Part shown: positions 34,043-45,464 of the stretch, one piece after another
How the letters are laid out: each line of letters opens with the position of its first letter
Position numbering within the stretch: the stretch's first letter is position 1
Source: Icerya purchasi
Lineage: Eukaryota > Arthropoda > Insecta > Hemiptera > Monophlebidae
Length of the DNA: 64,000 nt
Direction: 5' to 3'
Assembly (NCBI GenBank): GCA_039619475.1
Contig: CM077116.1
Location: 171,199,363-171,263,362 of the forward strand
The notes under the pieces: model-generated
What the model saw: the letters and a program-made list of their open reading frames with translations, nothing else
Told to the model about the DNA's origin: nothing
Database searches by the model: none
Position numbers and translations under genes: made by a program

Positions 34043-34224
34043 TTTAAATTAAATATAAACAGACACTTTCTATTAAATAATATGTTAAATATTGACGCTG
34101 ACGTGTTCCGAAAAGCTCCATGATCACAGCGAACTGTGATCATGAAGCTTCAGCTTCGAAACGCATCAGCGTCAATATTTAATATATTATTTAATAAAAA
34201 GTGTCTGTTTATATTTAATTTAAA
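34043..34224. mobile_element. near-perfect 182-bp palindrome (foldback MITE)
   Basis: Arms of about 87-91 bp flank a 4-bp loop (cgaa, 34130-34133). The left arm contains aaatataaacagacacttt, tattgacgctga and ccatgatcacag; the right arm has ctgtgatcatg, tcagcgtcaatattt and aaagtgtctgtttatattt. The arms differ by few substitutions. The direct repeat AACTTATTTA at 34029-34038 and 34223-34232 is a plausible target-site duplication. No coding; RNA from it would form a long hairpin. Confidence 0.85.
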
Positions 34225-34234
34225 CTTATTTAAT

Positions 34235-35350
34235 TAGAACAAACATAACATTTTCAAACAGAAATTATTGTTTCGGGAAAAAATGAAAATTTGATTTTTT
34301 TCCGGCCATTGTTAGAATAGTTGTAAAACTAGAATTTTTGTAATTGAAATTACTAGAAAATGAAACGGATAGAGGGATTTTTGTACTTCAGTAATTGGGG
34401 CGTAAAATCAACTTCTTCGATTTTACCAGTTACTGTTGAAACCGTGTGAACGAAAATGTCGCGTACAATTGGAATTAATTAGAATTCTCGTAGTAAAAAA
34501 CAACATTTTCTAAACGATTGCTTTCAGTTTTAAAATAAAATTTCCAAAATCCAATAGCCAACGTGTATGGTCAATTTGAAGATAATTGCTGCTTGACAGT
34601 TTGAATCGTTGAATTTCCTCGAAGATTTGCCTGATGAGAAGTATTTAACAAATTTACATGAAAAATTAATTTTCGGTTAAACATTCTTCGTTTATCATCA
34701 GCCCGAATGAGTAGATTGCTAAAAACTTACCAAATTCCGTTATTAGAGTTAAAACTAAATGAGTTACCAGCTGTTCTATTAATCTGATAATCCTTTCTAT
34801 ATGATGACATTTTTTTAATTCATCAGGTAAGGGGCACGATTTTAACAGTCTTTACACGTAGTACGAATACTCTCAACAACTTTATTAAATTTAATTTTGA
34901 CTAACATAGTCCCGATCAGGTTGTTCCGATTACTTTCATATTTTAGACTAAAATTTTTAATCCGAAAAACAAAAAAAAAACGAAAACTGTTTCTAAAGAA
35001 TTTTTAAAGCTAGCCACGCACAGAATACGCAAAAAAATAAAAAGCACTGAATTATCAAAAACAATTTTTACAAGATTCAAAAAAAAACATCGTTAAGTTT
35101 CTGAGCTTCTAAAAATGGTTTAAATAAAATTAAAGGGAAAAAATATAAAAGATAAATTCCTCTTAAAAATAAACATAAATGAGTATAAATTTACTTTAAC
35201 AGCCAGGTTACTGTGGTAAAATTTACTTTGATATATTTAAGTACCGAAATCGTAAAAAATCAGATTTTTCGTCAATATTTGAATGTTTTATATTAAAACT
35301 CTTTATTAAAATAATATCATCATAAAGAGCGTGAAACAAAGTACAAAAAA
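34235..35350. other. AT-rich non-coding sequence
   Basis: No recognised gene. Poly-A runs near 34971-34981 and 35078-35086. Confidence 0.4.
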
Positions 35351-35354
35351 ATGT

Positions 35355-35590
35355 CATTATGTTTTCTAATTGTAAAATGACCTATAAAAAACGTAAAAAA
35401 AGCGCAAAAAAGTTGTTTTTTTTGCTAAAATTGGAGCGGTCTACCATTTTTTAAAAAACACACAAAAAAATATTATTTAAGCTCTCAAATTGTAACATAA
35501 CCTACCAAAAACGCGATGAAAGCGCGAAAAAATCAATTTTTGGCCATAATAGGATGGCCCACCATATTTTTTTTTTTTTTTTTTTTTTGA
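35355..35590. repeat. two tandem copies of a ~120-bp unit
   Basis: aattgtaaaatgacctataa...acg, followed by agcgc and ggtctaccat (from about 35368), is repeated with offset 120 as aattgtaacataacctacca...acg, agcgcg and ggcccaccat. The second copy ends in a long T-run (35567-35588). Divergence between copies is moderate. It may be a satellite-like duplication or part of an unnamed transposon. Confidence 0.6.
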
Positions 35591-35861
35591 AAAAGTAGTA
35601 GCACCATTGTAAAAAGGGGGGAAAATACAATAAAATCACGAATTTAAAAAGTGGCACCTCAAAATTAAGGTAGTGAAAAAAATTACTTAAAACTTAAATA
35701 ATTTTTTTAGGAGCCAATTTTGAGATTATGAGTGTTGGAAAAAATGTAATTATTTCTTACGTAGAAACCTACTACTGTGAATTTTTTCAGAATTTTCGGA
35801 TTGAAAGACGCTAATGAAATTAGCTATTAAAATTGGGTATGTAATTTCATCATCCACAGTC

Positions 35862-36003
35862 AGTTACCGTAGCGTAATAGGTTAGGTAGTAATGTTTCAT
35901 TCGGATAAGATTATTCGAATGCCGCTGCCGCACATTGAAAGTATACGAGAATTTTACTTACGCAGGTTAATGTTCATAGCCGACGTGTCAAAAAAAAAAA
36001 AAA
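35862..36003 (+). mobile_element. tRNA-like SINE, copy 2
   Basis: The box-A-like stretch accgtagcgtaataggttag (35867-35886) runs on into gtagt and is followed by a box-B-like attattcgaatgccgc (35910-35925), spaced as in a tRNA gene. cacattgaaag and a right end catagccgacgtgtc with poly-A (35989-36003) follow. The B box here is closer to the GGTTCGAATCC consensus than in the copy at 26.95 kb. The copies agree in head, spacing and end but have diverged in the middle. Confidence 0.6.
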
Positions 36004-36225
36004 CTATGTGAAAAAATATTTGGGAACGATTGCGGTCAATGATACCCATGATTTAAATACCAGACGCAATAGCTCATAATGATTTGCGTCGTTTAACTTT
36101 ATGGCGGTTATTTTATTTATTTTAAAATGGATACGTTTTTACTTTGTACAGGAAAAGAAAAAAAAAAAACGTAGACAAAACCGTGATATGATGCTGTCAT
36201 CAATGTTTTCATAATTTTATTTTGC

Positions 36226-36515
36226 AAAGCCCTCCCTTCCTATGAATTGTCCTTTTTGTCGCCAAGGTGTTGCTCCCTCAACTTCTCACATACTGTGCGA
36301 CTATCCAGCACTCTCACCGGCCCCCTTCTATTAATAACAAAACAGTCATCAACATTCTTGAGAATTTGTCCAATGCAATTTTATCTGTAACACAATTTAT
36401 CAGAACTAGCGGAATAAGCAGATATCTATAAAAACAAATTGCGCATCTTCGTACTGTAATAGCCACAGCAGTTAACACGGTACAGGATGTTGCTTTCACA
36501 AAAAAATAAAAATAA
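36226..36515 (+). mobile_element. I-like ORF2 C-terminus (Cys/His box and tail)
   Basis: One frame reads MNCPFCRQGVAPSTSHILCD and YPALSPA. This is the C.FC....T..HI...C zinc-knuckle-like box at the C-terminus of I/R1-type ORF2, normally followed by R. After a stop at about 36329 the neighbouring frame continues NKTVINILENLSNAILSVTQ then FIRTSGISRYL, the conserved end of such proteins, and stops at TAA. It is 5'-truncated just before the box, with an A-rich end near 36500-36520. Confidence 0.65.
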
Positions 36516-36524
36516 AAAAAAACA

Positions 36525-38735
36525 ATATTTTTTTAAAATCATCTTAAAAATTCTTCTTTTCTTTTTCCGTATATGTATTTTAAAATAACTACAGAAGATT
36601 GTGATTATGATCCTCAAAAAAGTATTTATGATTAAAAAATAGTACTAAATTTTATGTTTTTTCCTGCGTACGCAGCGACCAATGTTATTTAATGTAAAAG
36701 TATTCAACTATTACATTGAATTATCACTACTATTGTGGCACTGCTACATCGTCAAGAGGCTAAGAGTCGTTAAATTCCACGCATTATTGTAAGTATTCAT
36801 CATCTTCGAGGTATTTTAAGGCCTGAATTTGAAACGGTACATAGATATTATTCTGTTTCGCTGGAAAACTTACTCTTAGCATCCCTAATATTACATGATC
36901 CGTTTAGGATTCGTATTGGTTTCGCTTCTCTCTTCGCTTGGCAACACGGGCATTTTATAAAAACCTAATATTTCAGATTCGCCTACGATTTTATTCTGTA
37001 TTACTTTCGAAGTGTGCAAGTTTCTAACGCTTTTTTTTTTTTTTACTATTTTTTAGGCCCGACTTGCGTCATTGGCCAATTTTTTCAATCTTTAAACTTT
37101 CTAAATAATTTCTAACGCTTATCAAAGTATTCATCATATATACATAACGCTGCTCTATATACCTAACTGTATAATCCGGAGATTCCGAAAGAAAATAGTT
37201 GGAGTTAATGAAAAATTCTAGCGGTCGTCGTGGTGATCGCAAAGATCCGACGACCTCACAGTTGGGTAAACCCCGTCATTGTGTTGCGCGCTTGCACAGA
37301 CGAAATAAAGTTATACTGGACGACCGGTTTTCCAGAATCAAGCAGACTAAATGAAGAGATCAGACAAACTGACGCTTTTGTGGTAAACTTTAATTTTGCA
37401 CTTATTTAAGTATTTCGAATTATTTTCTGTTAAAGAAATTTTCTTTCCAGTGTTTCGTGAGAAAGAGATAATCTTAATATGCTGTACACTGAAATTCCAA
37501 CTAATATGTGTTTAAAAACTATTACGCTGTAACCAGTATTTTTTGATTTTAGAAATACACACATATGACAGTGTTAATTTAGAAATATAAATTTCGAATA
37601 ATGTTATAAATTTGGGTTAAAAATTCGCTTACCTTCAGGAAACTTTCCTTGAAATATCGGACTAAATTATGGGGTAGTGCATAATACAATAAAGAGATCC
37701 ATCACGGGGGTCACGCAATATTGAGTCCAACTTTATATGCAAAATACATACAGTAATTTTCGATAAAATAACCGCCGCACACTGCTATGAAATACGTTAC
37801 AGTACTAATAGAGAAGATGGACGGTTATGCTGAATCAACGCTACAATTAAGTCCGAATCATTGAAATTCAGTTTGAAGCGACAGAACTACCAATAGCTTT
37901 ATATCTTAGGCGGTGATAAATTTTACTTAAAATGTAAGTGTAATCGATGCCATCCTTTAAACAAACTTAAACCATAATTATACGTCCATATGTGTGTCGT
38001 CCAGTTGTTATCGATACTGGTTAATAAGACAGACCCATCTTTAATCAACGGTTATTTAATGAACTTGACATAGCGGAAAATATTAGGCTGCCGCATTATA
38101 ATGTACCGTATATTTATATATATAGTCAATGAGTGCATACCGATTTTTCCGCAGAAATCCGTCAAACGATGCATTCAATAATACGCAATATACATAAATA
38201 GATGCGTCGATAAATGCGGATGAAAATTACTTTTCTACTCAATTTACCATAAAGCTCTTAATGTTAAAAGAAAATTTTAATATCGTTATATTTTTCCTAC
38301 GCAGCTGAAAGCCAGTAATCCAAAAGGCTATATCAGATAAGATTAAATCAAGAAATACAAGTATATCAAATCTTAATAGTTTCATTATCAGCAATCCAAA
38401 AAAAAAAAAAAATGAATAGTAGAATAGACAAACAGCGTAATATTTTATGGAATATCACTTTACGATGTGCGGTAAATTAGAAGAGAATAATAACAAAATA
38501 GTGTTTCAGAGTGGATTCGGGGGCATAGAACTATATACAAGACAACTGTGTAGTAAACCGGCTTAAGCAGATCGTATCAATTAAATCAACAACAGATAAA
38601 CATAAAATATCCCCATGGAAGGAGTTTGAAAGGAAATTTAAATTTCAAAGTTTACTAGTATAAAAAGTTAATATAATTAACTGAAATTGTACATTGGTTT
38701 GAGATTACGGAATAATAAGGGATAGGGGGAAAGAA
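36525..38735. other. AT-rich non-coding sequence
   Basis: No recognised gene. A 33-codon basic frame from about 37207 (SSGRRGDRKDP...) and a T-run at 37031-37044 are the only noticeable items. The 37058-37084 segment resembles 16873-16900. Confidence 0.4.
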
Positions 38736-38955
38736 GAATTACGGAAAGAAAAGAAATTACAGAAGGCGGTGCAGTCTGTTGGATGCTGCAAAATTCAACA
38801 CTGCCCGAACACAATCCGGGTGGTTCGACAACAGACAGTGGGGTGAGGTATAACTAGAAGTACGAGAAGTGTGCCGGCACCATTTTAGCAGAAGCTCTAC
38901 AGTTGGCGAGGTCATGAAGCCGTAAAAAGGACAGGTAGACGGAGCGGGAGCTCCT

Positions 38956-39258
38956 TCAAAGACATAGTTGTGTGACAGTGCAGTGTTGAGTGTATCCCGG
39001 GCGTAGTCTCGATAAGATCGAGAAATCCTTACGTGAGATGGGGAACGACGGCCACTGTGGGTCGGTGTTCGACCTTACTGATCTGAGCCAGGCCGTTTGT
39101 TCTGACCATAGTTTGCTCCACTCTTCAGAAAAGTGCATCAGAAAGACTGATGGTCCTAATTGAGGCAGTACAGCGTTGAACGGCATCGGGCTAAATAGAA
39201 TTGCCTTAGCAGCCAAGTCAACCCATTCATTGTCAGGAACACCATAATGGCCGGGGAC
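38956..39258 (-). pseudogene. RNase H C-terminal half of I-like element
   Basis: Continues directly from the TGA at 39259-39261: VPGHYGVPDNEWVDLAAKAI is the fourth RNase H box, with the Asp of (A)D.AA kept. Later come WSKLWSE and ISRKDFSILSRLRPGYT, the linker to the C-terminal Cys box. Downstream the frame shifts before the Cys box. Confidence 0.85.
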
Positions 39259-39920
39259 TCATAAGAATTCGGCATATACCTCGGATCGTGAAAGTTCGAA
39301 TAGCAGGTTTTTTATTTTAATTAGTAAAGAGTTGCAACTGTCTGAGCTCTGGACGACTTTGATAGATTGAAGTGAGTCTGTAATAATAACGGCATTTTGA
39401 GACGCTAGGCTGGAAGAATCAAGACAAAGAAGGATCCCAAACATTTCTGCCTCTAAAACAGAATAGTAGTCGTTTAGGCGCTCGGTGTACATTATGCCTC
39501 CAATTTCATAAGCGCATGCAGTTGGTGAAGGAGAATTAGTGGGACTCGCTTTAACTGCGTCTATATACATGTGAATGTAGTTAAAGAAGGAAGTGAGTTT
39601 ATTTAATACTACTTGAGACATGGAATAGAAAAGTTAGATGTTCTTAAGGAATCTGCTAGGGTTAAGTTTATAGATGTTGGGACTTGATTCCAGTGCGCTG
39701 CAGTGGTTGGATTAACATGATGGTCGCTCCAATTTATGCCTACCTTAGAAAGAAAAGTTAAAGCATTGACTAATGGTTTGCCAGGAAAGGGTGGGAATAG
39801 GATTTGGGAATTACTGGTGGAAAATTGGTATGGTAAGGAATAACGAAAGGAATCTCGAAAGGTGAGATAATCGCGAATAATAGATAACGGAGGAAGGCCG
39901 GCTAAAGCACTAACGCCCAA
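39259..39920 (-). pseudogene. RT tail and RNase H N-terminal half of I-like element
   Basis: The frame 39609-39920 (SALAGLPPLSIIRDYLTFR) overlaps the frame 39259-39621, showing a single frame shift. The second reads IDAVKAS (RNase H first Asp box, with Asp-Ala in place of Asp-Gly), NDYYSVLEAEMFGILLCLDS (second catalytic Glu) and NAVIITDSLQSIKVV (third catalytic Asp). It ends at TGA (39259-39261), which stands where the conserved Trp of W.PGH.G..GNE belongs: EVYAEFL, stop, VPGHYGVPDNEW. So one G-to-A-type change broke the frame. Confidence 0.85.
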
Positions 39921-40144
39921 CGAAGGAGAAGTCCGACGCGCCCCAAGTATGATACGTAAAGAAGTATTATGGATAGGGTCAATCGATTTTAGAAGTGTTT
40001 TATTAGCAAAGGAATACGCCGTGTGACAGTTTATTTAAGATAAGGGTCTTGTATACTGATAACAGCAATTTTGGATCTATATTGTACTTGTGGTTGGAAA
40101 ACATTTCAAGATGGGCAAGGATTTCTTCATACAACTGCTCTTAA

Positions 40145-43100
40145 GGATAGATAATTTGTAAAGATTAATAATATTAATATATAAATTTAGTTTTTTGAAA
40201 TTAACTTGTCCAATTGGTTAAAATATTCTAATTTAAAATGGGTGCTACCAGTGTCAAAAAAATAAAAAAAATAACCCGTCGTTTATATAAAGTATTTTTG
40301 TTTAATAAATAAATTATTAGGAGATGGAAGTATATATTAGTATTGTTTACTTCCAGTTCGCAATTTTTAATCCCTGATAAAACACGTTCCAGTTCATTAC
40401 GGGCATTCCTCTCAACACACCTTCGCTTGCGATGACTTATTTTTATTCGCATTGCTATTAAATATTTCGATATGTTTGTTGAACGCTTTCTAAATAAAAG
40501 CAATCACTCGATCGAATTCCATACACTTCATTATTGTTTTTCATGTTCTCTACCGAAACTATTGTTACAATTTAACAATTGCCAAAAGCCTAGCACTTTT
40601 TTTTTTTCTTTCTTTTTGACATTTATTTCATGTCTGCTATTTTAGAAAGTACAATTAATATTTTTCTTCCTCCTTTAATTTTACTCGATGTTATGGAGTA
40701 AGTTTAGCACTGCGACGTTTACGTAAGAATAAAGTGGAATGTGCGCTTACTAAAAAGTCCGATACCGGTTATAAGAGTGTTGTACTTTATTACTGGTGGT
40801 AGGCGATTTTTTGATCTCAACTTTTGTATATGTGAAATATTAATATGGGAATGTACAACATATGATTAGACACATGTTCCAGCAGAGATGATTAGTATCT
40901 AATCGTTTTATTTTAGAATGGCTGTATCATTTTTATATACACGTATTTCGTAGACTGAACGCTATAAACATGAGTAAGTTCAAATGGGCTTCACTATTGT
41001 TTTATATATTAAAAATTTGTTTTGCAACCTTTAGATCAGATTGCTTGCCAAGAACCGAATATAGTTTTCGTAATTTCACCTATTTCCTTTTTTGCGAAAT
41101 ATGAGTTGGACACGTTAATTTTTCAAATATATCTCTCATCTTTATCTCAGTCAGTTATCTACCTATTTATTTAGATGGATTCACTGCTCTGTAGTAACAT
41201 GCTTTCACTTTTATTTATTCTAATGCGATTAAACGATATGGTTTTCCGGCGGCTGTGCTAACAACCGTATAATTTATCATCTATTGTAAAATAATTAGTA
41301 GTATCCGGTAAAGGACTGCAGTACGCCAGTAGATATCGTATATACGATCCAGTCCTAGAAAAGAAGAGGAGGACAAAAACACAAGTAACAAAAAGCGGGA
41401 AGAAAATGCGAAACATTATCGTTTTAGAAAAATAAGTGGACAATAAGCAACATCAAATTACCCTGAGAAGATATATCCGAGAATGACCTGTACGGCGGTC
41501 TCAGGTTGTCGAAAGTTCTACTTATTCCGTGGCTAATGGATCTTTTTTTTTTTTTTTTTTTGACTTACCATGAGGGCCTTCATCTAGAACAGAGGGAACG
41601 AAGAGGATTTAATTAGCTAAATGTAGATGGTGGACAGATGGGGGAAGAAGATGAAATGTAGAAAGCGAATTAGATTATTGGAAGATTCCAACAAATGAAA
41701 GTAAGTACATTAAAAAAATGGAAAAACACTGAAAAATAATGAATAGATTGGCTCACAAATAGCTGTTTCACTGAAGTGTAGGAGTTAAAGTAGAGAAAAT
41801 TGGCCGAGAAGAAACGAAAGCAAGGTTAAATCAATTGAAAATGGCCAAAATGAAGGAGCGGTGAAATGAAGGACGAGAGTTTAGAAGGAAGACAACTGAA
41901 ATTTATCGTTTGTCGTTTTAATCGGCATTTCAACAAAGCATCCTTCATCAAGATGTACTAGAATCAAAATTTCAATTTGTATTAAATAACATTAGTGTAA
42001 AAAAGCAGTAGTTTACATAGTACGTGGTGCAAATAATGGTGCGTAAAAAGAAAAAGAAAATAAAAAAAAAAAGTATATAAAATAAAAGATTATTTGTACA
42101 GCCATACAGAATAATCAGTTTTTTTCTTTTTTTCTTCAGCGGGAAAAATGATAATAATTCGAATTAAAAAGCTCATCCTGGAGAGTAGATACAATTAATC
42201 GCGTTTTTTAAATAGCGTTTTACTAGTGCTGTTGGTTGTCCCCCCCCCCCCCCCATTAAATTAACTGTAGTGATTAAAAGAGCAATGCACATTTCGAAGA
42301 ACAAACTGATACGGTATACAAAACTACGATAAACCGATCGGGCGACATTCAGTTCAAGGAAGTAGCTTTACCGAGTGGACCAAAATGTCTAGGTTCTTCG
42401 ATGAACGTACCTTGTTACGTACGATATACTTAGCGATTTAAAACTACAGTTCGTCAAATAATTAGCAAGAGATAAAAGCAACCGCTGAGGTCCTTTGTAA
42501 CATTTTCGCAATAAATCTTCTAACGAGCATAGTTTACAATTTAAAGCCACACAGAGGCTTCATCAAGGAAATCTTGAATATTGCAATTTTTTTTTTTCTA
42601 TTTCCTCCCATTTATGCGTGTAACTATACAGAGGCTATTTCGTCACAAAAATGGAATTTTTCTAAATATGTTTGGTTAAGCTTTTCATCCGACTAAGTCT
42701 TATAATCCTCGTAACGCCGGTTAAATCATTTTAAAGAGTCTCCTGTTTGTTTCCCGGTAAGTTCAGTTACATCCATAGCGCAGAGAACTTTGGGCAAGTA
42801 TACGTGACGGTCGGGACAGCCGCTTGATCGCGCAAGATAGGCGGAGATGAGCATTTATTTCGTTTATATGTTTACGGCAGATGGTGATGTGACTAGTAGG
42901 CAGCCGATTGAAGGTATTAAAATTGTGACGAGATGTTCCTTCCGGTGACCACCGTGGTTCAACCGTGCGTTTAATATTTTTTAAGTATGTTGCAGTAGAT
43001 GCCTGTTCTGTTTTCCACTAGTTTTCGCGCAGGTCCTTAAAAATTTATACGGCACCAACGGCGACAGAACAAAACCGACCTTATGGTCACAATGACCCGC

Positions 43101-43895
43101 ACCAGATAGTCCGCGTGCTGCCCTGAAACGCTAGTGTCACGCAGCATCCCCCTTTGGTACAACTGACATAAATAGCGGTACATCTTTATTATTAGCGGCT
43201 TGTTGCATTTTTAGTCTTTATTAAAGCCGATAGGTATGTTTACTTTTCTAATGATACCATATCTCTCTATGCACGTTTTGAAAGTCAGATACAACGCCAT
43301 CCAAAATAATTGATAAATTTACAAATGTTTTAGATAGAAACCATAGAAAGCAATTTTCGTGCTCGCATTCTTCTTTTAAAATCGCAAAGTTGTAAGTTAT
43401 CTATACGAAATAAAATAATATAAGTAAATAAATAATAATAATAGAAAGAAAAAAAAATGATAATAAACCTTTTTTTAATTCTGAATTGAAAATAACGCGA
43501 TTTAAAAAAAAAAGAAACAAACATTGAATGCAGTTGATGACAAATGAAATCTTCCGCGTTTCAAATTTTAATACGAATTTTATAAATTTTCTTAAAGTTT
43601 TAGTTTCATTTTTTATTTTCTGAAGAATCTTATTTCATTCAAAAACTCGCCTCGAATAGGTTGCTGCATTTATTTGCTAGATGTCTTGCCAAATAAGAAC
43701 GCTACAAAGGATGCTGTTAACCGTTTAAAACGGACAATTACTTTTTCTTATTTTTTTTTTTTATTAATAAATATGAATTGCAATCTTAAACTACTCTGTT
43801 TAAATAACCAATATATATGACTAATTAGCAATTAAACATGTATGGAATATTAGTTCATTAACTCTAATTTGTATTATTTATACATATATCGTAAA
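40145..43895. other. AT-rich non-coding sequence
   Basis: No recognised gene in 3.7 kb. Contents seen: T-runs (40597-40607, 41545-41562, 42587-42598), a 15-base C-run (42240-42254), purine-rich segments around 41600-41880, and a less AT-rich block at about 42740-43170 without open frames. The block could hold a decayed element. Confidence 0.4.
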
Positions 43896-43899
43896 TATT

Positions 43900-44520
43900 A
43901 TTTACACAACTAGATCGTTTGGCTTTGATCGCTTAAGACGTCTAACATATGATAATGTGTCGAGCAGCTGGATCGCTTCAAAATTCGGTTGTTGACGGAC
44001 TCGCTTTTCTTGTTTGATGGCAAATTCACGAATGACCTCGTCTACCCACTTCAGATTAAAATCTGCATGCAAATCCTCGTTTCTTTAATACCATACTGCA
44101 TTGGTAATTGTACGAGTAACTTTCTTTTGGCTACGCTGAATGACCATTAGCAGGTTTTACACATCCCAAAAGTTGGATCTCATAGGTCCAGATGGATTTG
44201 ATAATTGACTGGTAAAGTAGTCGTTTACTGCAGAAAAGTCCATTTGCGATTTCTTTTTTTTTAACAGCCATCACATTGGACGGATTTTGACTTGGATTTG
44301 TTCCGCTTTTTGCTCCACCTGATGCGCTTCTATGTCAGGCGGACATCAGGATGTAGTAGTAGATATTTAGCTGAACTCTTCTGCGGGATCTGCTGATTAT
44401 TGACGTAAATGCTACACCGCGGATTATTCAGAGCGTGTGTAACGTGAATGGATTTACGCTCGTTGAGTTTTATTCTCCATTTCTTCGAAACGGACGATTT
44501 CTATTAGGATTATTTTCGAT
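43900..44520 (-). mobile_element. Jockey-clade ORF2 C-terminal third, heavily mutated
   Basis: On the minus strand, in shifting frames: KWRIKLNERKSIHVTH (motif D) near 44480-44440, ALNNPRCSIYVNNQQIPQ, SAKYL (motif E), then LFCSKRLLYQSIIKSIWTYE and IQLLGCVKPANGHSA near 44200. After that come TITNAVWY, WVDEVIREFAIKQEKRVRQ, NFEAIQLLD and VRRLKRSKPNDL, ending near 43905. This matches the whole Jockey tail from palm to stop. A short 3' UTR without an evident A-tail follows. Frameshifts and stops are frequent. Confidence 0.8.
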
Positions 44521-44524
44521 TCGC

Positions 44525-45405
44525 TCGCGTATATCTTTCGAGTAATTCAGTTTTCACAGCCCAGCTGGAAAATAAGCGAAAACAACCCATAAATAGAGAA
44601 TCGATAATAGAGACACAGTATTAATTAGTAATATTACAACCGTCAGAAGATATTCTTGCAAAATTTCGACGTCGGGAATGGATGTTCGATAAAACTGATG
44701 AATCGGTTTGAATTATAAAAACAGTCTCGCACTATAAAAAATGATAGCACTTTATGCTAAAATAGAATGAAAGCACCCCTACAAGCTTACCCTTCAATCA
44801 CGGATTTCGTGAATAGTCGAGACGTTCTTATCCGGGAAAATTAATTTATTTCTCAGCAGCGTTCATGCAACCATGACTACGAAATGCCCTGATATGTGTC
44901 TGAAAATAAAGCCACTTAAAAATGCCGCGAAAAAGTTTCCACGCCGCCGGTTATTTGGGGGGAAGTGAAAATGTAGTGCGAAATAATTTTTCTGACACTG
45001 ATGTCTGCTGTATAAAATCGCAAAAGTCCTTAATTTTCACTGCGTTCGGTTGTTATCATACGCTCTATGACAGTAGCTAATGAAATGCAAATTCTGTGAC
45101 AGCTTACGTACACAGAGAAGTCGGATATTCCTTATAAATGTCGAAAAAAAAACGTGAGTCTTTTAAACAAGCTCATATTTCATTTAACAGCTACGTTGAA
45201 CCGACGAAAAAACGAACATTTTCATACAGATTACTTCCGTTCAATCGCGGAAGAGTTTCGATATTCTTGACGATGCTATATTTTGCATTCGAAAAGGTAA
45301 ACAGATGTTATTTGTTAAAAGACAGGAAGGTAAATTGTTTTGAAATTAAAGGATATATTATGTTGCATTACTGACAGATATGTTACCTTGCATCCTATGC
45401 ATTAC
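44525..45405. other. AT-rich non-coding sequence
   Basis: No recognised gene; a 78-codon frame at 45138-45374 shows no family features. Confidence 0.4.

Positions 45406-45408
<3 letters not shown>

Positions 45409-45460
<52 letters not shown>
45409..45460. repeat. (TA)n microsatellite
   Basis: Uninterrupted TA dinucleotides over about 48 bases, the longest such run in the window. Confidence 0.95.

Positions 45461-45464
<4 letters not shown>

Larger units (their letters stand above)
38740..40140 (-). mobile_element. I-like retrotransposon: RT end, RNase H and C-terminus
   Basis: The longest I-like remnant here. On the minus strand it opens with LEMFSNHKYNIDPKLLLSVY and KTLILN (RT thumb, about 40120-40030). 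Next come NKTLLKSIDPIHNTSLRIIL and GARRTSPSLGVSALAGLPPL, then RNase H, then a Cys box (STCPFYGFMTSPTVELLLK, about 38900) and an end near ASNRLHRLL followed by a stop at about 38745. Two or more frameshifts and several nonsense codons interrupt it. There is no poly-A of note at the left end. Confidence 0.8.
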
